Shown here one piece after another: positions 51,061-62,801 of a DNA stretch of 64,000 nt (position 1 is the first letter of the stretch; the number at the start of each line of letters is the position of its first letter). This DNA is from Haemophilus pittmaniae. GTDB taxonomy: Bacteria > Pseudomonadota > Gammaproteobacteria > Enterobacterales > Pasteurellaceae. Below the pieces are notes generated by a model. The model was not told the DNA's origin, did not search any database, and saw nothing but the letters and a program-made list of their open reading frames with translations. The DNA is taken from assembly GCF_900186995.1 (NCBI RefSeq), contig NZ_LT906463.1, positions 186,001-250,000 on the forward strand, read 5' to 3'. The position numbers were made by a program, and so were the translations under genes.

Positions 51061-52097
51061 AATGCGAGTCCACCACTTATTACAGCGACTGCATCCACTT
51101 CTCCCGTTTGGCCAATAAAGCGCACTTCGGGTTCTAAAGCTACCGCAAATTTATCCCATACAGCGGCGCGAACATAAGCGGCTAAGGCTGCTACATCAGC
51201 ACCCGTGGCATTGCCTAAGTTTACTAACACCAAAGCCTGTTGGCGATGAACTGCGGCACCTCCGATTTGATGGCCTTTAAGTCCACATTGATCAATTAAC
51301 CATCCAGCTGCTAGTTTTACCCGTCCATCGGCTTGTGGAAAATTCGGAACATTTGGTGATAATTGCGCAATTGCCGCAAATTGCTCTGCGGAAACTAACG
51401 GATTCTTAAAGAAACTGCCAGCATTTCCCAATTCGTCAGGATTTGGCAGTTTAGCCCGACGAATACTGCAAACTTCGTCAAACACAGCCAAGGCAGTAAC
51501 TTGTTGTGGATCACATTCTTTTAACGAGCCATATTGCAACACAGGCTGCCAATTTTTAGCTAATTTCAAACCCACTGCAATAATCGCATATCCATGCGCA
51601 TAATCCCGTTTGAAAATGCTATCGCGGTAACCGAAATGGCACTCCTCTTTGGTTAAGCGAAATTGTCTGCCCGATGCCAACTCCAATACATCAACGTAAT
51701 CGCACACATCCTTAAATTCTACGCCATACGCACCAATATTCTGAATTGGTGCCGAACCGGCGACACCGGGAATTAATGCCAAATTCTCTAAACCATAAAT
51801 ATCCTGTTGCAAACTCCATTGCACCAATTGATGCCAATTTTCTCCGGCCGCAACATGTAAATAATGAAAATCAGCATCTGCGCGTTGTTCAATACCTTTT
51901 AACGCATTAATGATTACTACACCTTGAAAATCCTGCAAAAACAGCATATTGCTGCCCTGCCCTAATAAAAGCACCGGTAAATTTTGTGCTTTTGCCTCAA
52001 GCCAGGCTTCGCGTAACATAGCAACACTATCGGCCGACACAATTTTTTGCGCCGAAACCGGCAAATGAAAAGTATGAAAAGGTTGTAAATTTTGCAT
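51057..52097 (-). CDS. murB: UDP-N-acetylenolpyruvoylglucosamine reductase
   Basis: FAD enzyme of peptidoglycan precursor synthesis. 346 residues with the FAD-binding [25 protein letters not shown], and the type I C-terminal region with [10 protein letters not shown] and [14 protein letters not shown]. The E. coli protein is similarly long. It lies between narQ (11 bases upstream) and purN. Confidence 0.96.
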   Translation of the reverse strand: MQNLQPFHTFHLPVSAQKIVSADSVAMLREAWLEAKAQNLPVLLLGQGSNMLFLQDFQGVVIINALKGIEQRADADFHYLHVAAGENWHQLVQWSLQQDIYGLENLALIPGVAGSAPIQNIGAYGVEFKDVCDYVDVLELASGRQFRLTKEECHFGYRDSIFKRDYAHGYAIIAVGLKLAKNWQPVLQYGSLKECDPQQVTALAVFDEVCSIRRAKLPNPDELGNAGSFFKNPLVSAEQFAAIAQLSPNVPNFPQADGRVKLAAGWLIDQCGLKGHQIGGAAVHRQQALVLVNLGNATGADVAALAAYVRAAVWDKFAVALEPEVRFIGQTGEVDAVAVISGGLAL

Positions 52098-52108
52098 CGT
52101 TAAAATCC

Positions 52109-53812
52109 CTAAAATAATGTCGGTGGCAGCGTGATCTTGACACAGGTTCCACCACCTTGAGGGCGAAAAATGGATAATTGGGCATTTAGCTGATGGCTAC
52201 GCTCCTGCATGATATTCAAACCATAGTGACCTTCCGGCTCATCCAAACTTGGAATACCAACACCATCATCCTGCACCAAGATTTCATATTCACCATCCTG
52301 GTTAATGTGTGCAATCACAGTAATCTTCGTTCCCTGTGAGTGTTTAATCGCATTCAACGTCGCTTCCCGAACAATCTGCAATAAATGCACTAATTGCTGC
52401 GGATTTAAGCTACGTGACGGTAAATTGCATTCTACGCTCATTTGTAGCTGGGTCTGTGGCCGTAAGGAATCAATTACTTGCTCCAAGGCGACCTGCAAAT
52501 TAGCCTCCTGCACGGTGAGACGGAATGTTGCTAACAACTCTCTTAGTTGAGAATAACCGTCTGATAATGCCTGCTCAAATTCATTGATAATGGCTTGGCT
52601 TTTTGCCTTCGCCTCAACACCATCCTTATTTAGATTAACCTTTAATAACACCAACTGAATTTGTAAGAAAGATAACACCTGGGCTAAGGAGTCATGCAGT
52701 TCCCGGGCAATAATCGAACGTTCTTCCATCAATAGAAGTTGTTCCTGTTGGCGTTGATTTTTATGGAAATATAGGGCGCGTGACATCATTTGCGCAACAT
52801 TCTGCATCATGCGCGGATCCGGACAAGGAAAACCGGCCTGCCAAGAAAGTACTGCCAAATTTTCATTTTCTACGGTTAACTCTTCTACTTGTAGGCTCTG
52901 ATTTGGCTGTTTCTCACCGAAACTGATTTCCCAATGCTCGGCTCCGAGAATTTCAAGTTCGATGTAGCGTAAATGCTCGCTTACCCGGATATGATTCAGT
53001 ACTTGGCTAAGAATTTTATCGGTAATGTTATTCGTGGTAAGTAATTGTGAGCTTTGATAAAGCGTGGATAACGAACGGTTATTTTGGCGCAATTTTTGCG
53101 TCTGCTCGTTTACCGCATCTTCCAAACGCAAATAACGCTTACCTAATTCCGAAGACATTTGGGTGAATACTTTAGCCAAAATACCCAATTCATTATTGCT
53201 CTCAGTATCCAACGGAATATGGCTAAACTGCCGCATCTGCACCTGCATACTCGCTTTAGTCAGCAACTCTAAGGGTTTTACCACCTCGCGTTGCATGTAC
53301 CAAATCACATAAGACACCATCAATACAATCAATAGCATCGATAACACCGAAGCCCATAACGCAATATTCCACTTCAATTCAGCAAAATGTTGCAATTCCA
53401 TCACGAAATCATCAACATCCTGCACATAATCCCCCAGCTCTTCGCTATAAGCCGTTTGTTTTCCCATTTCCGCATAATCGGCCATGATATTCCAACGGGC
53501 ACGCACCCGCCGATAAGTATCTTTCACTTCAATCGGTACAAAAAAGCTTTCAGGAATAGAGGTGAGAACCGGTGAATTGAGGCTTTTCTCATAATGTTGC
53601 AAATTTCGCTGCACGCTAGAGGGATCTTTTTCCATTTCATACAGCAAACGGTAACTTTGCATCCGCAAAGAACCGGAAATATTGATAGACTCCGCATCAT
53701 TCTTATTACTTGCCATCGTCAACAGACTCAATGAGCTGATAATGCCGACAAAAATAATGATCACAAAAAGATATTTGGCAATGCGGGTAGTAACGGAACG
53801 TTTGGTATGCAC
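52109..53812 (-). CDS. narQ: Nitrate/nitrite sensor histidine kinase NarQ
   Basis: 567 residues with a GTG start at 53812, which I choose because no family-like sequence precedes it; the open frame to 53905 runs through repeat copy 11. Two helices flank a periplasmic sensor with the P-box-type [19 protein letters not shown] domain, a signalling helix/GAF-like region, the H-box [18 protein letters not shown] and ATPase domain with [15 protein letters not shown] follow. The kinase acts with NarP or NarL, not in this window. Likely controls anaerobic genes such as frd. Confidence 0.93.
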   Translation of the reverse strand: MHTKRSVTTRIAKYLFVIIIFVGIISSLSLLTMASNKNDAESINISGSLRMQSYRLLYEMEKDPSSVQRNLQHYEKSLNSPVLTSIPESFFVPIEVKDTYRRVRARWNIMADYAEMGKQTAYSEELGDYVQDVDDFVMELQHFAELKWNIALWASVLSMLLIVLMVSYVIWYMQREVVKPLELLTKASMQVQMRQFSHIPLDTESNNELGILAKVFTQMSSELGKRYLRLEDAVNEQTQKLRQNNRSLSTLYQSSQLLTTNNITDKILSQVLNHIRVSEHLRYIELEILGAEHWEISFGEKQPNQSLQVEELTVENENLAVLSWQAGFPCPDPRMMQNVAQMMSRALYFHKNQRQQEQLLLMEERSIIARELHDSLAQVLSFLQIQLVLLKVNLNKDGVEAKAKSQAIINEFEQALSDGYSQLRELLATFRLTVQEANLQVALEQVIDSLRPQTQLQMSVECNLPSRSLNPQQLVHLLQIVREATLNAIKHSQGTKITVIAHINQDGEYEILVQDDGVGIPSLDEPEGHYGLNIMQERSHQLNAQLSIFRPQGGGTCVKITLPPTLF

Positions 53813-53872
53813 GGTAGCTTTCTCGATGGTAAAAGTGGCGCTAGTGTAGCATAAAAAACACCCGGCCTTTGA

Positions 53873-53933
53873 AAACGCCCCCTTGAAAACCGACGTTTTT
53901 GCCAAAATAAGACATAAGTCATTGATTTTATTG
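53873..53933 (-). repeat. 61-bp intergenic repeat, copy 11
   Basis: On minus it begins CAATAAAATCAATGACTTA and ends AAGGGGGCGTTT. It follows the glmS terminator in glmS orientation and lies just upstream of narQ. Confidence 0.9.
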
Positions 53934-53941
53934 ATGTTGAA

Positions 53942-53967
53942 TAAAAAAGCGCTCCGAAGAGCGCTTT
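53942..53967 (-). terminator. Terminator of glmS
   Basis: AAAAGCGCTC/GAGCGCTTTT stem with CGAA-type loop, read on minus into TTTTTTAT. Confidence 0.92.
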
Positions 53968-53981
53968 TGGACAGAGAACTA

Positions 53982-55814
53982 TTATTCCACGGTTACCGAT
54001 TTGGCTAGATTTCGTGGTTGGTCCACATCGGTACCTTTGATTAAGGCCACATAGTAGGAAAGCAATTGTAACGGCACAATATAGAAAATCGGTGCAGTAA
54101 TTTCATTTACTTTCGGCATAGTGATAACTTTCATGCCTTCTGAGGATGTGAAACCTGCATCCTTATCGGCAAACACATAAAGCTGGCCGCCACGCGCGCG
54201 CACTTCCTCAATATTGGATTTTACTTTTTCCAACAATTCGTTTGTCGGTGCCACCACGATCACCGGCATATCAGCATCGATTAATGCCAATGGCCCGTGT
54301 TTTAATTCACCCGCTGCATAGGCCTCCGCGTGAATATAGGAAATTTCTTTTAATTTCAACGAAGCTTCCATCGCAATCGGGTAGTACTCGCCACGACCGA
54401 GGAAAAGCGCATTATGTTTTTCAGCAAAATCTTCTGCCAAAATTTCAATTTGTTTATCGAAGGATAAAGCTTTTTCAATTTCTGTCGGTAAAGATTGCAT
54501 CGCTTTCACGATTTCAACTTCTCTTTCTTCAGAAATATGACCTTTCACACGACCAATTGCTACCACCAACATTAATAAAGAAATTAATTGGGTTGTGAAC
54601 GCTTTGGTGGAAGCGACACCGATTTCCACCCCTGCGCGAGTCATAAAGGCAAGATCGGATTCACGCACCAAAGAAGAACCCGCCACATTACAGATGGTCA
54701 TCGCAGCCATATAGCCTTTTTCCTTAGCCAAACGAAGCGCAGCCAAGGTATCCGCTGTTTCCCCCGATTGAGAAAGGGTAATTAATAGGCTATTTGGTTG
54801 AGTCACAAATTTGCGATAACGGAATTCAGATGCAATTTCAACATTACAGCTAATGCCGGCCAAAGCTTCAAACCAATAACGTGCAACCATACCGGAGTTA
54901 TAGGAGGTTCCGCAGGCAACGATTTGAATATGCTCCACTTTTTCTAAAATATCGCGAGCTCCATTACCGATAGATTCAACAATCACATTGTTGTGGCTCA
55001 CACGGCCTTCCATGGTGTTAATTAACGCGGTCGGCTGTTCAAAAATTTCTTTTTGCATGAAGTGGCGATATTTGCCTTTTTCAGCGGCATCATTTTCTAA
55101 GTTGGACTCATGCACACCACGATCTACTTTATTACCATCAACATCATAAATATCTACGGTACGACGGGTTATTTCTGCGATATCACCTTCTTCCAAGAAA
55201 ATAAAGCGACGGGTAACGCTTAATAGCGCTAATTGGTCGGAAGCCAAGAAGTTTTCACCAATCCCCAAACCAATAACTAACGGGCTACCGGAACGCGCGG
55301 CCACTAAATGTTCCGGATGTTCGCAATCCATTACCACCATACCGTAAGCACCGGTTAATTGCTTCACGACTTTTTTCACTGCATCTAATAAAGAATCAGT
55401 GCTACGCATTTCCCAATTAACCAAATGTGCAATTACTTCGGTATCGGTTTGTGATAAGAATTCATACCCACGGGATTTCAATAAGGCGCGCAATTCTTCA
55501 TAGTTTTCAATGATGCCGTTGTGTACCACTGCAAACTGACCGGAAACGTGCGGATGAGCATTCGCTTCCGAAGGTTCACCATGGGTCGCCCAACGGGTAT
55601 GAGCAATCCCGGTTCCGCCGATTAACGGACGCTCAACTACAGCATCATCCAATGCACGAACTTTACCGACACAACGGACACGTTGTAATTCATGCTCTGC
55701 ATTGACTACAGCCACACCGGCGGAGTCATAACCGCGATATTCCAAACGGTGTAATCCTTGAATTAAGATTTCTGCCACATCACGTTGCGCTACTGCGCCA
55801 ACAATACCACACAT
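53982..55814 (-). CDS. glmS: Glucosamine-6-phosphate synthase (isomerizing)
   Basis: Commits fructose 6-phosphate to amino-sugar synthesis. 610 residues starting [12 protein letters not shown], with catalytic Cys2 of the glutaminase domain, and two SIS isomerase domains ([20 protein letters not shown]). The C-terminal NLAKSVTVE is conserved. Upstream on the same strand is a DeoR-type regulator, which may control it; glmU is elsewhere in the window. Confidence 0.98.
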   Translation of the reverse strand: MCGIVGAVAQRDVAEILIQGLHRLEYRGYDSAGVAVVNAEHELQRVRCVGKVRALDDAVVERPLIGGTGIAHTRWATHGEPSEANAHPHVSGQFAVVHNGIIENYEELRALLKSRGYEFLSQTDTEVIAHLVNWEMRSTDSLLDAVKKVVKQLTGAYGMVVMDCEHPEHLVAARSGSPLVIGLGIGENFLASDQLALLSVTRRFIFLEEGDIAEITRRTVDIYDVDGNKVDRGVHESNLENDAAEKGKYRHFMQKEIFEQPTALINTMEGRVSHNNVIVESIGNGARDILEKVEHIQIVACGTSYNSGMVARYWFEALAGISCNVEIASEFRYRKFVTQPNSLLITLSQSGETADTLAALRLAKEKGYMAAMTICNVAGSSLVRESDLAFMTRAGVEIGVASTKAFTTQLISLLMLVVAIGRVKGHISEEREVEIVKAMQSLPTEIEKALSFDKQIEILAEDFAEKHNALFLGRGEYYPIAMEASLKLKEISYIHAEAYAAGELKHGPLALIDADMPVIVVAPTNELLEKVKSNIEEVRARGGQLYVFADKDAGFTSSEGMKVITMPKVNEITAPIFYIVPLQLLSYYVALIKGTDVDQPRNLAKSVTVE

Positions 55815-55860
55815 AGTTTTTCCTTTTTATTGACTAAATTCATCTTGCCCATTGGGCTCA

Positions 55861-56643
55861 TTAAGCAATTTCCGCACAAATGACTTGCACGCCTTTGGCT
55901 TCAATTGCCTGTTTTTGTTCTGCTGACAGCTCATTATCGGTAATTAATACATCAATTTGCTGCCACGCCAATTCTAAATTCGGCATTTTGCGACCGATCT
56001 TTTGTGACTCCACCATCACAATCACTTCACGGGAAACTTCTGCCATCACTCGACTTAAACCGATCAGTTCGTTAAAAGTGGTCGTTCCGCGTTCCAAATC
56101 AATGCCATCCGCGCCGATAAATAACTGGTCAAAATCATATGAACGCAATACTGATTCGGCCACTTGTCCTTGGAAGGACTCGGAACGGGTATCCCAAGTG
56201 CCACCGGTCATTAATAGGGTTGGCTCATTTTCTAAAGCGCCCAATTCCGTTGCGACTGTCAGGGAGTTTGTCATAACCACCAGTCCCTGCTTACGATTCA
56301 ACTGCTTGATTAGCGCTTGGGTCGTACTACCACTATCGATAATGATCCGATTGTGATCGCGAATACGTTCAGCTGCGGCCCGTGCTATGACTAACTTTCG
56401 TTGCAAAAGTTCACTATCCTGCGCATCATCTAACATATCCTGCGGCATCAAAACTGCGCCACCATACTTCCGCAATAAAAAACCACTATTCTCCAACGCG
56501 CTTAAATCCTTGCGAATGGTCACTTCCGATGTATCAAACATACGGGTAAGATGCTCAACCGTCACCTCGCCTTGCGCCATCAAATACTGCATAATGGCAT
56601 GCCGACGCTGTTGGGTATTACGATGCTGAATGTTTCGTTTCAT
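55861..56643 (-). CDS. DeoR-family transcriptional regulator, upstream of glmS
   Basis: 260 residues starting MKRNIQHRNTQQRRHAIMQYL, with the N-terminal DeoR helix-turn-helix (VEHLTRMFDTSEVTIRKDLSALE) and C-terminal sugar-phosphate-sensing fold (IDSGSTTQALI, GADGIDLERGTTT). I use the ATG at 56643 with GGTGGG upstream; a GTG five codons earlier is possible. 46 bases before glmS on the same strand, so they probably form one unit and it may sense an amino-sugar phosphate. Confidence 0.88.
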   Translation of the reverse strand: MKRNIQHRNTQQRRHAIMQYLMAQGEVTVEHLTRMFDTSEVTIRKDLSALENSGFLLRKYGGAVLMPQDMLDDAQDSELLQRKLVIARAAAERIRDHNRIIIDSGSTTQALIKQLNRKQGLVVMTNSLTVATELGALENEPTLLMTGGTWDTRSESFQGQVAESVLRSYDFDQLFIGADGIDLERGTTTFNELIGLSRVMAEVSREVIVMVESQKIGRKMPNLELAWQQIDVLITDNELSAEQKQAIEAKGVQVICAEIA

Positions 56644-56779
56644 AATATATTTACCCACCTAAATTTCGGTGCGGAATAATATAGAGTTCACTTTTTCCTG
56701 TAAAGCAAATCTTTAGCAATTGATGAAAACACGATTATTTGCTATTTACCATTCACTTCAATCCTATTCTTCAAGTAAT

Positions 56780-56804
56780 AAAAAACGGCCAAAATGGCCG
56801 TTTT
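56780..56804 (-). terminator. Terminator of zapA
   Basis: AAAACGGCC/GGCCGTTTT stem with an AAAA-type loop; lies 20 bases past the zapA stop. Confidence 0.88.
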
Positions 56805-56823
56805 CATGTGTTCTTCGAAGCAA

Positions 56824-57114
56824 TTATCTTGTCAAAACATTCTCTAGCGAGTGATCCAATTGTTGAATACGGGTTTTCAACACATCTTCGATTTGACTGT
56901 TCTTACTTTTTTCCTGAGTGAGTTCAAAACTTAAATTTAAAGCCACAATGGGAAGAACCCGATCCAACTGAATCAGACCGGTACGCTCCTTCATTTCGGA
57001 AACCTGCGCGTCCAAGGTGCGCGCGGCCTGACGTAAAATGTCTTCCTGTTCTTCAGGCACATTAAGACGCAATGCCTGCCCCAGTACAATAACTTCAACC
57101 AGTTTTAATGCCAT
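56824..57114 (-). CDS. zapA: Cell division protein ZapA
   Basis: Cross-links FtsZ filaments in the division ring. 96 residues: N-terminal globular head (LKLVEVIVLGQALRLNVPEEQEDILRQAARTLD) and a C-terminal coiled coil. AAGGAAAAA precedes the start. The 6S RNA gene and ygfA that commonly follow zapA in enterics are absent here. Divergent from polA. Confidence 0.93.
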   Translation of the reverse strand: MALKLVEVIVLGQALRLNVPEEQEDILRQAARTLDAQVSEMKERTGLIQLDRVLPIVALNLSFELTQEKSKNSQIEDVLKTRIQQLDHSLENVLTR

Positions 57115-57252
57115 TTTTCCTTCCCATCTTGAAAATAAAAAACGGCGCTATTATGCCATAAGCCATGTCCATCGTCATAACTTTCCCGCGAAATCACGCT
57201 GAAATTAAGCTATAATGCGCGCATTTTTGACTCTTCGCCAAAGGAGCCCCTT

Positions 57253-60051
57253 ATGTCTCAAATCGCCGCCAACCCACTTGTTCTGGTGGACGGTTCATCT
57301 TATTTATATCGTGCTTTTCATGCATTTCCGCCACTCACCAATTCAGCCGGCGAACCAACCGGTGCTATGTACGGTGTGCTAAATATGCTCAAAAGCCTGA
57401 TTTCACAAGTGCAACCGAGCCATATTGCGGTGGTTTTTGATGCGAAAGGTAAAACCTTCCGTGATGAAATGTTTGAACAATATAAATCCCATCGTCCACC
57501 GATGCCGGATGATCTACGCAAACAAATTCAGCCGTTACACGATATTATCCGTGCCCTTGGCATTCCTCTCTTAGTCATTGAAGGTGTGGAAGCCGATGAT
57601 GTCATTGGTACCTTAGCGGTAGCCGCTTCCAAAGCCAATCAAAAAGTCTTGATTAGCACCGGCGATAAAGATATGGCCCAGCTAGTGGATGACAACATTA
57701 TGTTGATCAACACCATGAATAACACCTTATTAGATCGCGATGCCGTGATTGAAAAATACGGTATTCCACCGGAAATCATCATTGATTACTTAGCGCTAAT
57801 GGGCGATACCGCCGATAATATTCCAGGCGTAGCGGGTGTGGGGGAAAAAACGGCTCTCGGTCTCTTACAGGGTATCGGCAGCATGGCAGAAATTTATGCC
57901 AACTTAGACAAAGTGGCTGAATTGCCAATTCGTGGGGCAAAAAAATTAGGTGATAAATTATTGGCTGAAAAAGAAATGGCCGACTTATCCTATCGTCTTG
58001 CCACAATCAAAACCGATGTCGCCCTCGATATTACTCCAGAGCAACTCACTCTTGGCGCAAGCAATAACGATCAACTCACTGAATATTTCGGCCGTTATGA
58101 ATTCAAACGTTGGCTCAATGAAGTGATGAATGGCGCAGATTCCATCACCAATAATAACGAACAACCAACCAAGATTAATCACTATCAAGCCACGCCTGCG
58201 CTTGCTCAAAATAATGACGATGAAGTATTGCCAGCAATTCAAATTGATCGTAGCCGTTATGAAACCTTGCTCACTGAAGCAGATTTAAATCGTTGGGTGG
58301 AAAAACTCAAGCAAGCCAAACTTTTTGCCTTAGATACAGAAACCGATAATTTAGATTATATGGCCGCCAACTTGGTGGGCATTTCCTTTGCGTTAGAAAA
58401 CGGTGAAGCAGCTTATTTACCGCTACAATTAGATTATTTAGGCGCACCAAAAACTCTCGAAAAAACAACCGCACTTGCTCTATTAAAACCGATTTTAGAA
58501 AATCCTGCTATTCAAAAAGTCGGTCAAAACTTCAAATACGATCTCACCATCTTTGCCCGTAATGGCATTGATGTGCAAGGTGTGGCTTTCGATACCATGC
58601 TCGAATCCTATGTGCTCAATAGTACCGGTCGTCATAATATGGACGATCTGGCGAAACGTTATTTAGGGCATCAAACCATTAGTTTTGAAGAGATTGCAGG
58701 CAAAGGTAAAAATCAGCTGACCTTTAACCAAATTCAGTTGGAACAAGCCACCGAGTATGCAGCGGAAGATGCCGATGTAACGATGAAGCTGCAACAAGTG
58801 CTATGGGAAAAACTCTCGAAAGAACCCACTCTTGAAAAACTCTTTAAAGAAATGGAATTGCCGTTGTTAGGCGTACTTTCCCGTATGGAACGTCGTGGTG
58901 TTTTAATTGATAGCGATGCGCTATTCCTGCAATCCAACGAAATCGCTAACCGTTTAAGTGAATTAGAAGAACAAGCCTATGTCTTGGCAGGACAGCCATT
59001 TAATTTGGCCTCAACCAAACAATTACAGGAAATTTTGTTTGATAAATTAGGTTTACCTATCATTCAAAAAACTCCAAAAGGCGCGCCATCCACCAACGAG
59101 GAAGTATTGGAGGAACTGGCATTTAGTCATGAACTACCGAAAGTGTTGGTAGAACATCGTGGTCTCAGCAAACTAAAATCCACCTACACCGACAAATTAC
59201 CGCAAATGGTGAATCCGCAAACCGGACGAGTGCATACTTCCTACCATCAAGCGGTGACAGCCACCGGTCGTCTTTCATCAAGCGATCCGAATCTGCAAAA
59301 CATTCCGATTCGTAATGAAGAAGGCCGGCGTATTCGTCAAGCTTTTATCGCCCGCGAAGGCTTTACTGTTGTGGCAGCTGACTATTCGCAAATCGAGCTA
59401 CGCATTATGGCGCACCTATCACAGGATCAGGGCTTAATTAACGCCTTTACCCAAGGCAAAGATATTCACCGCTCTACCGCAGCAGAAATCTTTGGTGTCG
59501 CACTAGATGAAGTGACGTCCGAACAACGTCGTAATGCCAAAGCGATTAACTTCGGTTTAATTTATGGTATGTCAGCCTTTGGATTATCGCGTCAACTCGG
59601 TATTGGCCGTGCCGATGCCCAGAGCTATATGGATTTGTATTTCAAACGCTATCCAGGCGTGCAAACTTTTATGCACGATATTCGTGAAAAAGCTAAAGCC
59701 CAAGGCTATGTGGAAACCCTATTCGGCCGTCGTTTATATCTGCCGGATATTAACTCCTCTAACGGTATGCGCCGTAAAGCTGCCGAACGTGTCGCGATCA
59801 ATGCACCAATGCAAGGCACCGCCGCAGACATTATCAAACGTGCCATGATTCAATTGGATCAAAAACTACAAAACGATCCCGACATTGCGATGATTATGCA
59901 GGTGCACGATGAATTGGTGTTTGAAGTGCGGTCAGAAAAAGTCGCGTTTTATAGCGAACTCATCAAAACACAAATGGAAAGTGCGGCTGATTTAGTGGTG
60001 CCATTGATTGTAGATGTGGGGCAAGGCACTAACTGGGATGAGGCTCACTAA
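57253..60051 (+). CDS. polA: DNA polymerase I
   Basis: Repair and Okazaki fragment processing. 932 residues: 5'-3' flap nuclease (1-320, starting with [16 protein letters not shown]), a 3'-5' exonuclease domain with intact [10 protein letters not shown] (catalytic Asp and Glu present), and the polymerase domain with [33 protein letters not shown] and [11 protein letters not shown]. Two uptake signals lie inside (58468-58476, 59924-59932). RBS AAAGGAGCC. A cupin gene follows after 11 bases. Confidence 0.98.
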   Translation: MSQIAANPLVLVDGSSYLYRAFHAFPPLTNSAGEPTGAMYGVLNMLKSLISQVQPSHIAVVFDAKGKTFRDEMFEQYKSHRPPMPDDLRKQIQPLHDIIRALGIPLLVIEGVEADDVIGTLAVAASKANQKVLISTGDKDMAQLVDDNIMLINTMNNTLLDRDAVIEKYGIPPEIIIDYLALMGDTADNIPGVAGVGEKTALGLLQGIGSMAEIYANLDKVAELPIRGAKKLGDKLLAEKEMADLSYRLATIKTDVALDITPEQLTLGASNNDQLTEYFGRYEFKRWLNEVMNGADSITNNNEQPTKINHYQATPALAQNNDDEVLPAIQIDRSRYETLLTEADLNRWVEKLKQAKLFALDTETDNLDYMAANLVGISFALENGEAAYLPLQLDYLGAPKTLEKTTALALLKPILENPAIQKVGQNFKYDLTIFARNGIDVQGVAFDTMLESYVLNSTGRHNMDDLAKRYLGHQTISFEEIAGKGKNQLTFNQIQLEQATEYAAEDADVTMKLQQVLWEKLSKEPTLEKLFKEMELPLLGVLSRMERRGVLIDSDALFLQSNEIANRLSELEEQAYVLAGQPFNLASTKQLQEILFDKLGLPIIQKTPKGAPSTNEEVLEELAFSHELPKVLVEHRGLSKLKSTYTDKLPQMVNPQTGRVHTSYHQAVTATGRLSSSDPNLQNIPIRNEEGRRIRQAFIAREGFTVVAADYSQIELRIMAHLSQDQGLINAFTQGKDIHRSTAAEIFGVALDEVTSEQRRNAKAINFGLIYGMSAFGLSRQLGIGRADAQSYMDLYFKRYPGVQTFMHDIREKAKAQGYVETLFGRRLYLPDINSSNGMRRKAAERVAINAPMQGTAADIIKRAMIQLDQKLQNDPDIAMIMQVHDELVFEVRSEKVAFYSELIKTQMESAADLVVPLIVDVGQGTNWDEAH
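58468..58476 (-). other. DNA uptake signal sequence in polA
   Basis: ACCGCACTT on plus, reverse of AAGTGCGGT. Confidence 0.75.
59924..59932 (+). other. DNA uptake signal sequence in polA, second copy
   Basis: Exact AAGTGCGGT. Confidence 0.75.
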
Positions 60052-60062
60052 CAAATTTAGTC

Positions 60063-60377
60063 ATGAATAAAGTTATTAGAAGTCACCTATTTACGGCTGA
60101 ATGCGCTTGGGGAGCCCTTGATATTACCAATATGAATGGCATTTCCGTGCGTCTGCACTGGACAGATAAACCTTACAAATGGCATATCAATGACGGTGAA
60201 GAAGTCTTTGCTGTCATGGATGGTAAGGTGGAAATGCGCTACAAAGAAGAGGGCATAGAGAAAGCCGTATTGCTCCATGCGGGTGATATTTTTTATGCGG
60301 GTATCGGTACCGAACATGTTGCTCACCCACAAGGCGAAGCGCGCATATTAGTCATAGAGAAAGAAGACAGTATTTAA
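60063..60377 (+). CDS. Small cupin-domain protein
   Basis: 104-residue single-domain cupin. Its motif 1 region reads WHINDGEEVFAVMDGKVEMRY and motif 2 AGDIFYAGIGTEHVAHP; the usual metal ligands are partly retained (His, Glu, then His). Function not known. It lies between polA and cyuA with short gaps, so it could act with cyuA in sulfur amino-acid metabolism, but that is a guess. Confidence 0.85.
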   Translation: MNKVIRSHLFTAECAWGALDITNMNGISVRLHWTDKPYKWHINDGEEVFAVMDGKVEMRYKEEGIEKAVLLHAGDIFYAGIGTEHVAHPQGEARILVIEKEDSI

Positions 60378-60394
60378 TAAATTAAAAGAATTTT

Positions 60395-61699
60395 ATGAAT
60401 CAAGAAAGACTCAACGAAATCGAAAAACCATTACTTCACCTTGTGGAACGCGATGTGGTTCCTGCACTTGGCTGTACTGAACCTATCTCTTTGGCGCTTG
60501 CAGCAGCAACCGCAGCTAAATATTTAGGTAAAACACCGGAACGTATTGAAGCTAAAGTATCACCAAACTTAATGAAAAATGGATTGGGTGTTGCAGTACC
60601 TGGAACCGGCATGGTGGGCTTACCTATTGCCGCAGCGATTGGTGCTTTAGGCGGTGACCCTGAGGGTGAATTGGAAGTGTTAAAACACATCACGCCAGAA
60701 CAAGTTTCCCAAGCCAAAGCGATGCTTGATAAAAAGCTCGTTAATGTCGATATTCATCAAACCGATCATATTCTATATTCGGAAGCCGTGTTGTTTGCGG
60801 ATAATGACTGGGTGAAAGTAGCCATTCAAGATCAACACACAAATATCATTTTGATTGAAAAAAATGGCGAAGTTGTTTTTGAGAAAGAACAGAATGAATG
60901 TGCGGATTGCGACCCTTATGATATTTTCAAACAGGTGAGTACACGTGAAATCTTTGAATTTTCTTGTGAAGTTGAGCTCGATAAAATCCGCTTTATCGGA
61001 CAAGCAGCCGATCTAAACCGTGCGCTATCTGACGAAGGATTACGTGAAAATTACGGCTTACACATTGGCAGAACATTACGCAAACAAGTTGGCAGCGGTT
61101 TAATGTCAGACGATTTGCTCAGTAAAATTATGATTGAAACCACTGCAGCCTCCGATGCGCGTATGGGCGGGGCTACATTGCCGGCAATGAGTAATTCAGG
61201 TTCAGGTAACCAAGGTATTACCGCCACTATGCCCGTGGTTGTGGTCGCCGATTATTTAAATGTGAGTGAAGAAAAACGTCTCCGTGCCCTTTTCTTATCA
61301 CACTTAATGGCCATTTATATCCACAGTAAATTACCCAAACTGTCTGCCCTTTGTGCGGTAACAACCGCCTCTATGGGAAGCTGTGCGGGTATCGCTTATT
61401 TACTTACGGGAAAATTCGAAACAGTAAGCATGGGGATTTGCAGCATGATTGGCGATATCAGTGGCATTATCTGTGACGGTGCATCCAATAGCTGCGCGAT
61501 GAAAGTGTCCACCAGCGTGGCTTCCGGCTATAAATCAGTACTCATGGCTATGGATGAAACCCACGTTACGGGTAATGAAGGTATCGTTGAGCATGATCTC
61601 GATCGCACTATCGATAATCTATGTTCGATTGCCTCTAAGAGTATGCACCATATCGATCGCCAAGTGATTGAAATTATGGTGAGTAAACCCTGTCCTTAA
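60395..61699 (+). CDS. cyuA: Cysteine desulfidase-like protein (CyuA/YhaM family, UPF0597)
   Basis: 434 residues with the iron-sulfur serine-dehydratase-alpha-like fold: ALGCTEPISLALAAA near the N terminus, GSGNQGITATMPVVV mid-protein and conserved cysteines including SCAGIAYLL and ICDGASNSCAMK. In E. coli CyuA degrades cysteine to pyruvate, ammonia and sulfide anaerobically. No transport partner (cyuP) or regulator (cyuR) is adjacent. Starts 17 bases after the cupin gene. Confidence 0.9.
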   Translation: MNQERLNEIEKPLLHLVERDVVPALGCTEPISLALAAATAAKYLGKTPERIEAKVSPNLMKNGLGVAVPGTGMVGLPIAAAIGALGGDPEGELEVLKHITPEQVSQAKAMLDKKLVNVDIHQTDHILYSEAVLFADNDWVKVAIQDQHTNIILIEKNGEVVFEKEQNECADCDPYDIFKQVSTREIFEFSCEVELDKIRFIGQAADLNRALSDEGLRENYGLHIGRTLRKQVGSGLMSDDLLSKIMIETTAASDARMGGATLPAMSNSGSGNQGITATMPVVVVADYLNVSEEKRLRALFLSHLMAIYIHSKLPKLSALCAVTTASMGSCAGIAYLLTGKFETVSMGICSMIGDISGIICDGASNSCAMKVSTSVASGYKSVLMAMDETHVTGNEGIVEHDLDRTIDNLCSIASKSMHHIDRQVIEIMVSKPCP

Positions 61700-61718
61700 G
61701 ATAAAAATCACCGGTTTT

Positions 61719-61767
61719 AAAAGTGCGCTTAGAAAATCCTCCAATAGCTAGTCCTGGGCGCGCTTTT
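61719..61767 (+). terminator. Probable terminator of cyuA
   Basis: AAAAGTGCGC (61719-61728) pairs with GCGCGCTTTT (61758-61767), one G-U pair. The loop is long (29 bases). Confidence 0.6.
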
Positions 61768-61884
61768 AGATTCTCCAGCGAATGCATGTATATGTTCTTA
61801 CCGCCCATTAAGAATATCGCCATCGCCCTTTCATCTCCTCATCATCTTTTATTTGCCAAATAATCTGTTTTTTTAAACGAATAC

Positions 61885-61945
61885 TAATAAAATCAATAAC
61901 TTACATACAGTTTCAGCAAAAACTCTGAGAATCAAGGGGGCGTTT
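61885..61945 (+). repeat. 61-bp intergenic repeat, copy 12
   Basis: Begins TAATAAAATCAATAACTTA and ends AAGGGGGCGTTT. In cyuA orientation in the 391-bp cyuA-yhcH gap, which also holds copy 13 and two hairpins; the remaining sequence shows no gene. Confidence 0.92.
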
Positions 61946-61983
61946 TGCTGGTTGGACGATTACAATTCGTAAATAACCCACAT

Positions 61984-62020
61984 AAAAAACGGTCAAACCA
62001 CTCAAGGCTTGACCGTTTTA
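61984..62020. terminator. Hairpin terminator in the cyuA-yhcH gap
   Basis: AACGGTCAA/TTGACCGTT stem; the T-run is longer on minus (TTTTTT), so it most likely ends yhcH, possibly both directions. Confidence 0.8.
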
Positions 62021-62030
62021 AAGACATTTC

Positions 62031-62090
62031 TAATTAAATCAATCAGTTAAGTTTCTTTTTAAGAAAAACTTCATCTTTCGACAGGGCGAT

Positions 62091-62092
<2 letters not shown>
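62031..62092 (+). repeat. 61-bp intergenic repeat, copy 13 (divergent)
   Basis: Begins TAATTAAATCAATCAGTTA and ends ACAGGGCGATTT. Its right end overlaps the yhcH stop codon (62091-62093), as copy 7 does with argH. Confidence 0.7.
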
Positions 62093-62582
<490 letters not shown>

Positions 62583-62625
62583 TTACACGGACGTTATAAT
62601 AACAATCGTCCGCCGTTAAATAAAG

Positions 62626-62654
62626 TTACCTATTAATTCAAAAGTCTGTATAAT
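62626..62654 (+). promoter_or_regulatory. Probable pnp promoter
   Basis: TTACCT (62626-62631), 17-base gap, perfect TATAAT (62649-62654). Confidence 0.6.
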
Positions 62655-62659
62655 GGGCG

Positions 62660-62772
62660 AGCTTTAATTTCTGCCTTTCGCGTGCGGCTATCAAAAGCAA
62701 TTTCGCGCCCTCACGAGATTATTTTTGCTAGTCGCAATTGGGAAAATAAAGCTACGCGGCGGGATATCCCGC
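62660..62772 (+). promoter_or_regulatory. Structured pnp leader
   Basis: AGCTTTA (62660-62666) pairs with TAAAGCT (62747-62753), with TTT/AAA beyond an internal mismatch. A perfect 14-base palindrome GCGGGATATCCCGC follows (62759-62772). In E. coli the pnp leader forms an RNase III-cut stem for autoregulation; this leader is a plausible counterpart, by inference. Confidence 0.5.
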
Positions 62773-62801
62773 TCAATTTATTTTTAGAAAAGGAAAACAT
62801 T

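Noticed and set aside
53813..53905. N-terminal extension of NarQ in the open frame
   Set aside because: The codons run through repeat copy 11; the family N terminus begins at the GTG at 53812 and no better ATG exists.
56659..56823. 6S RNA gene next to zapA
   Set aside because: The gap is only 165 bases, mostly the zapA terminator and the upstream region of the DeoR gene, with no 6S-like fold.
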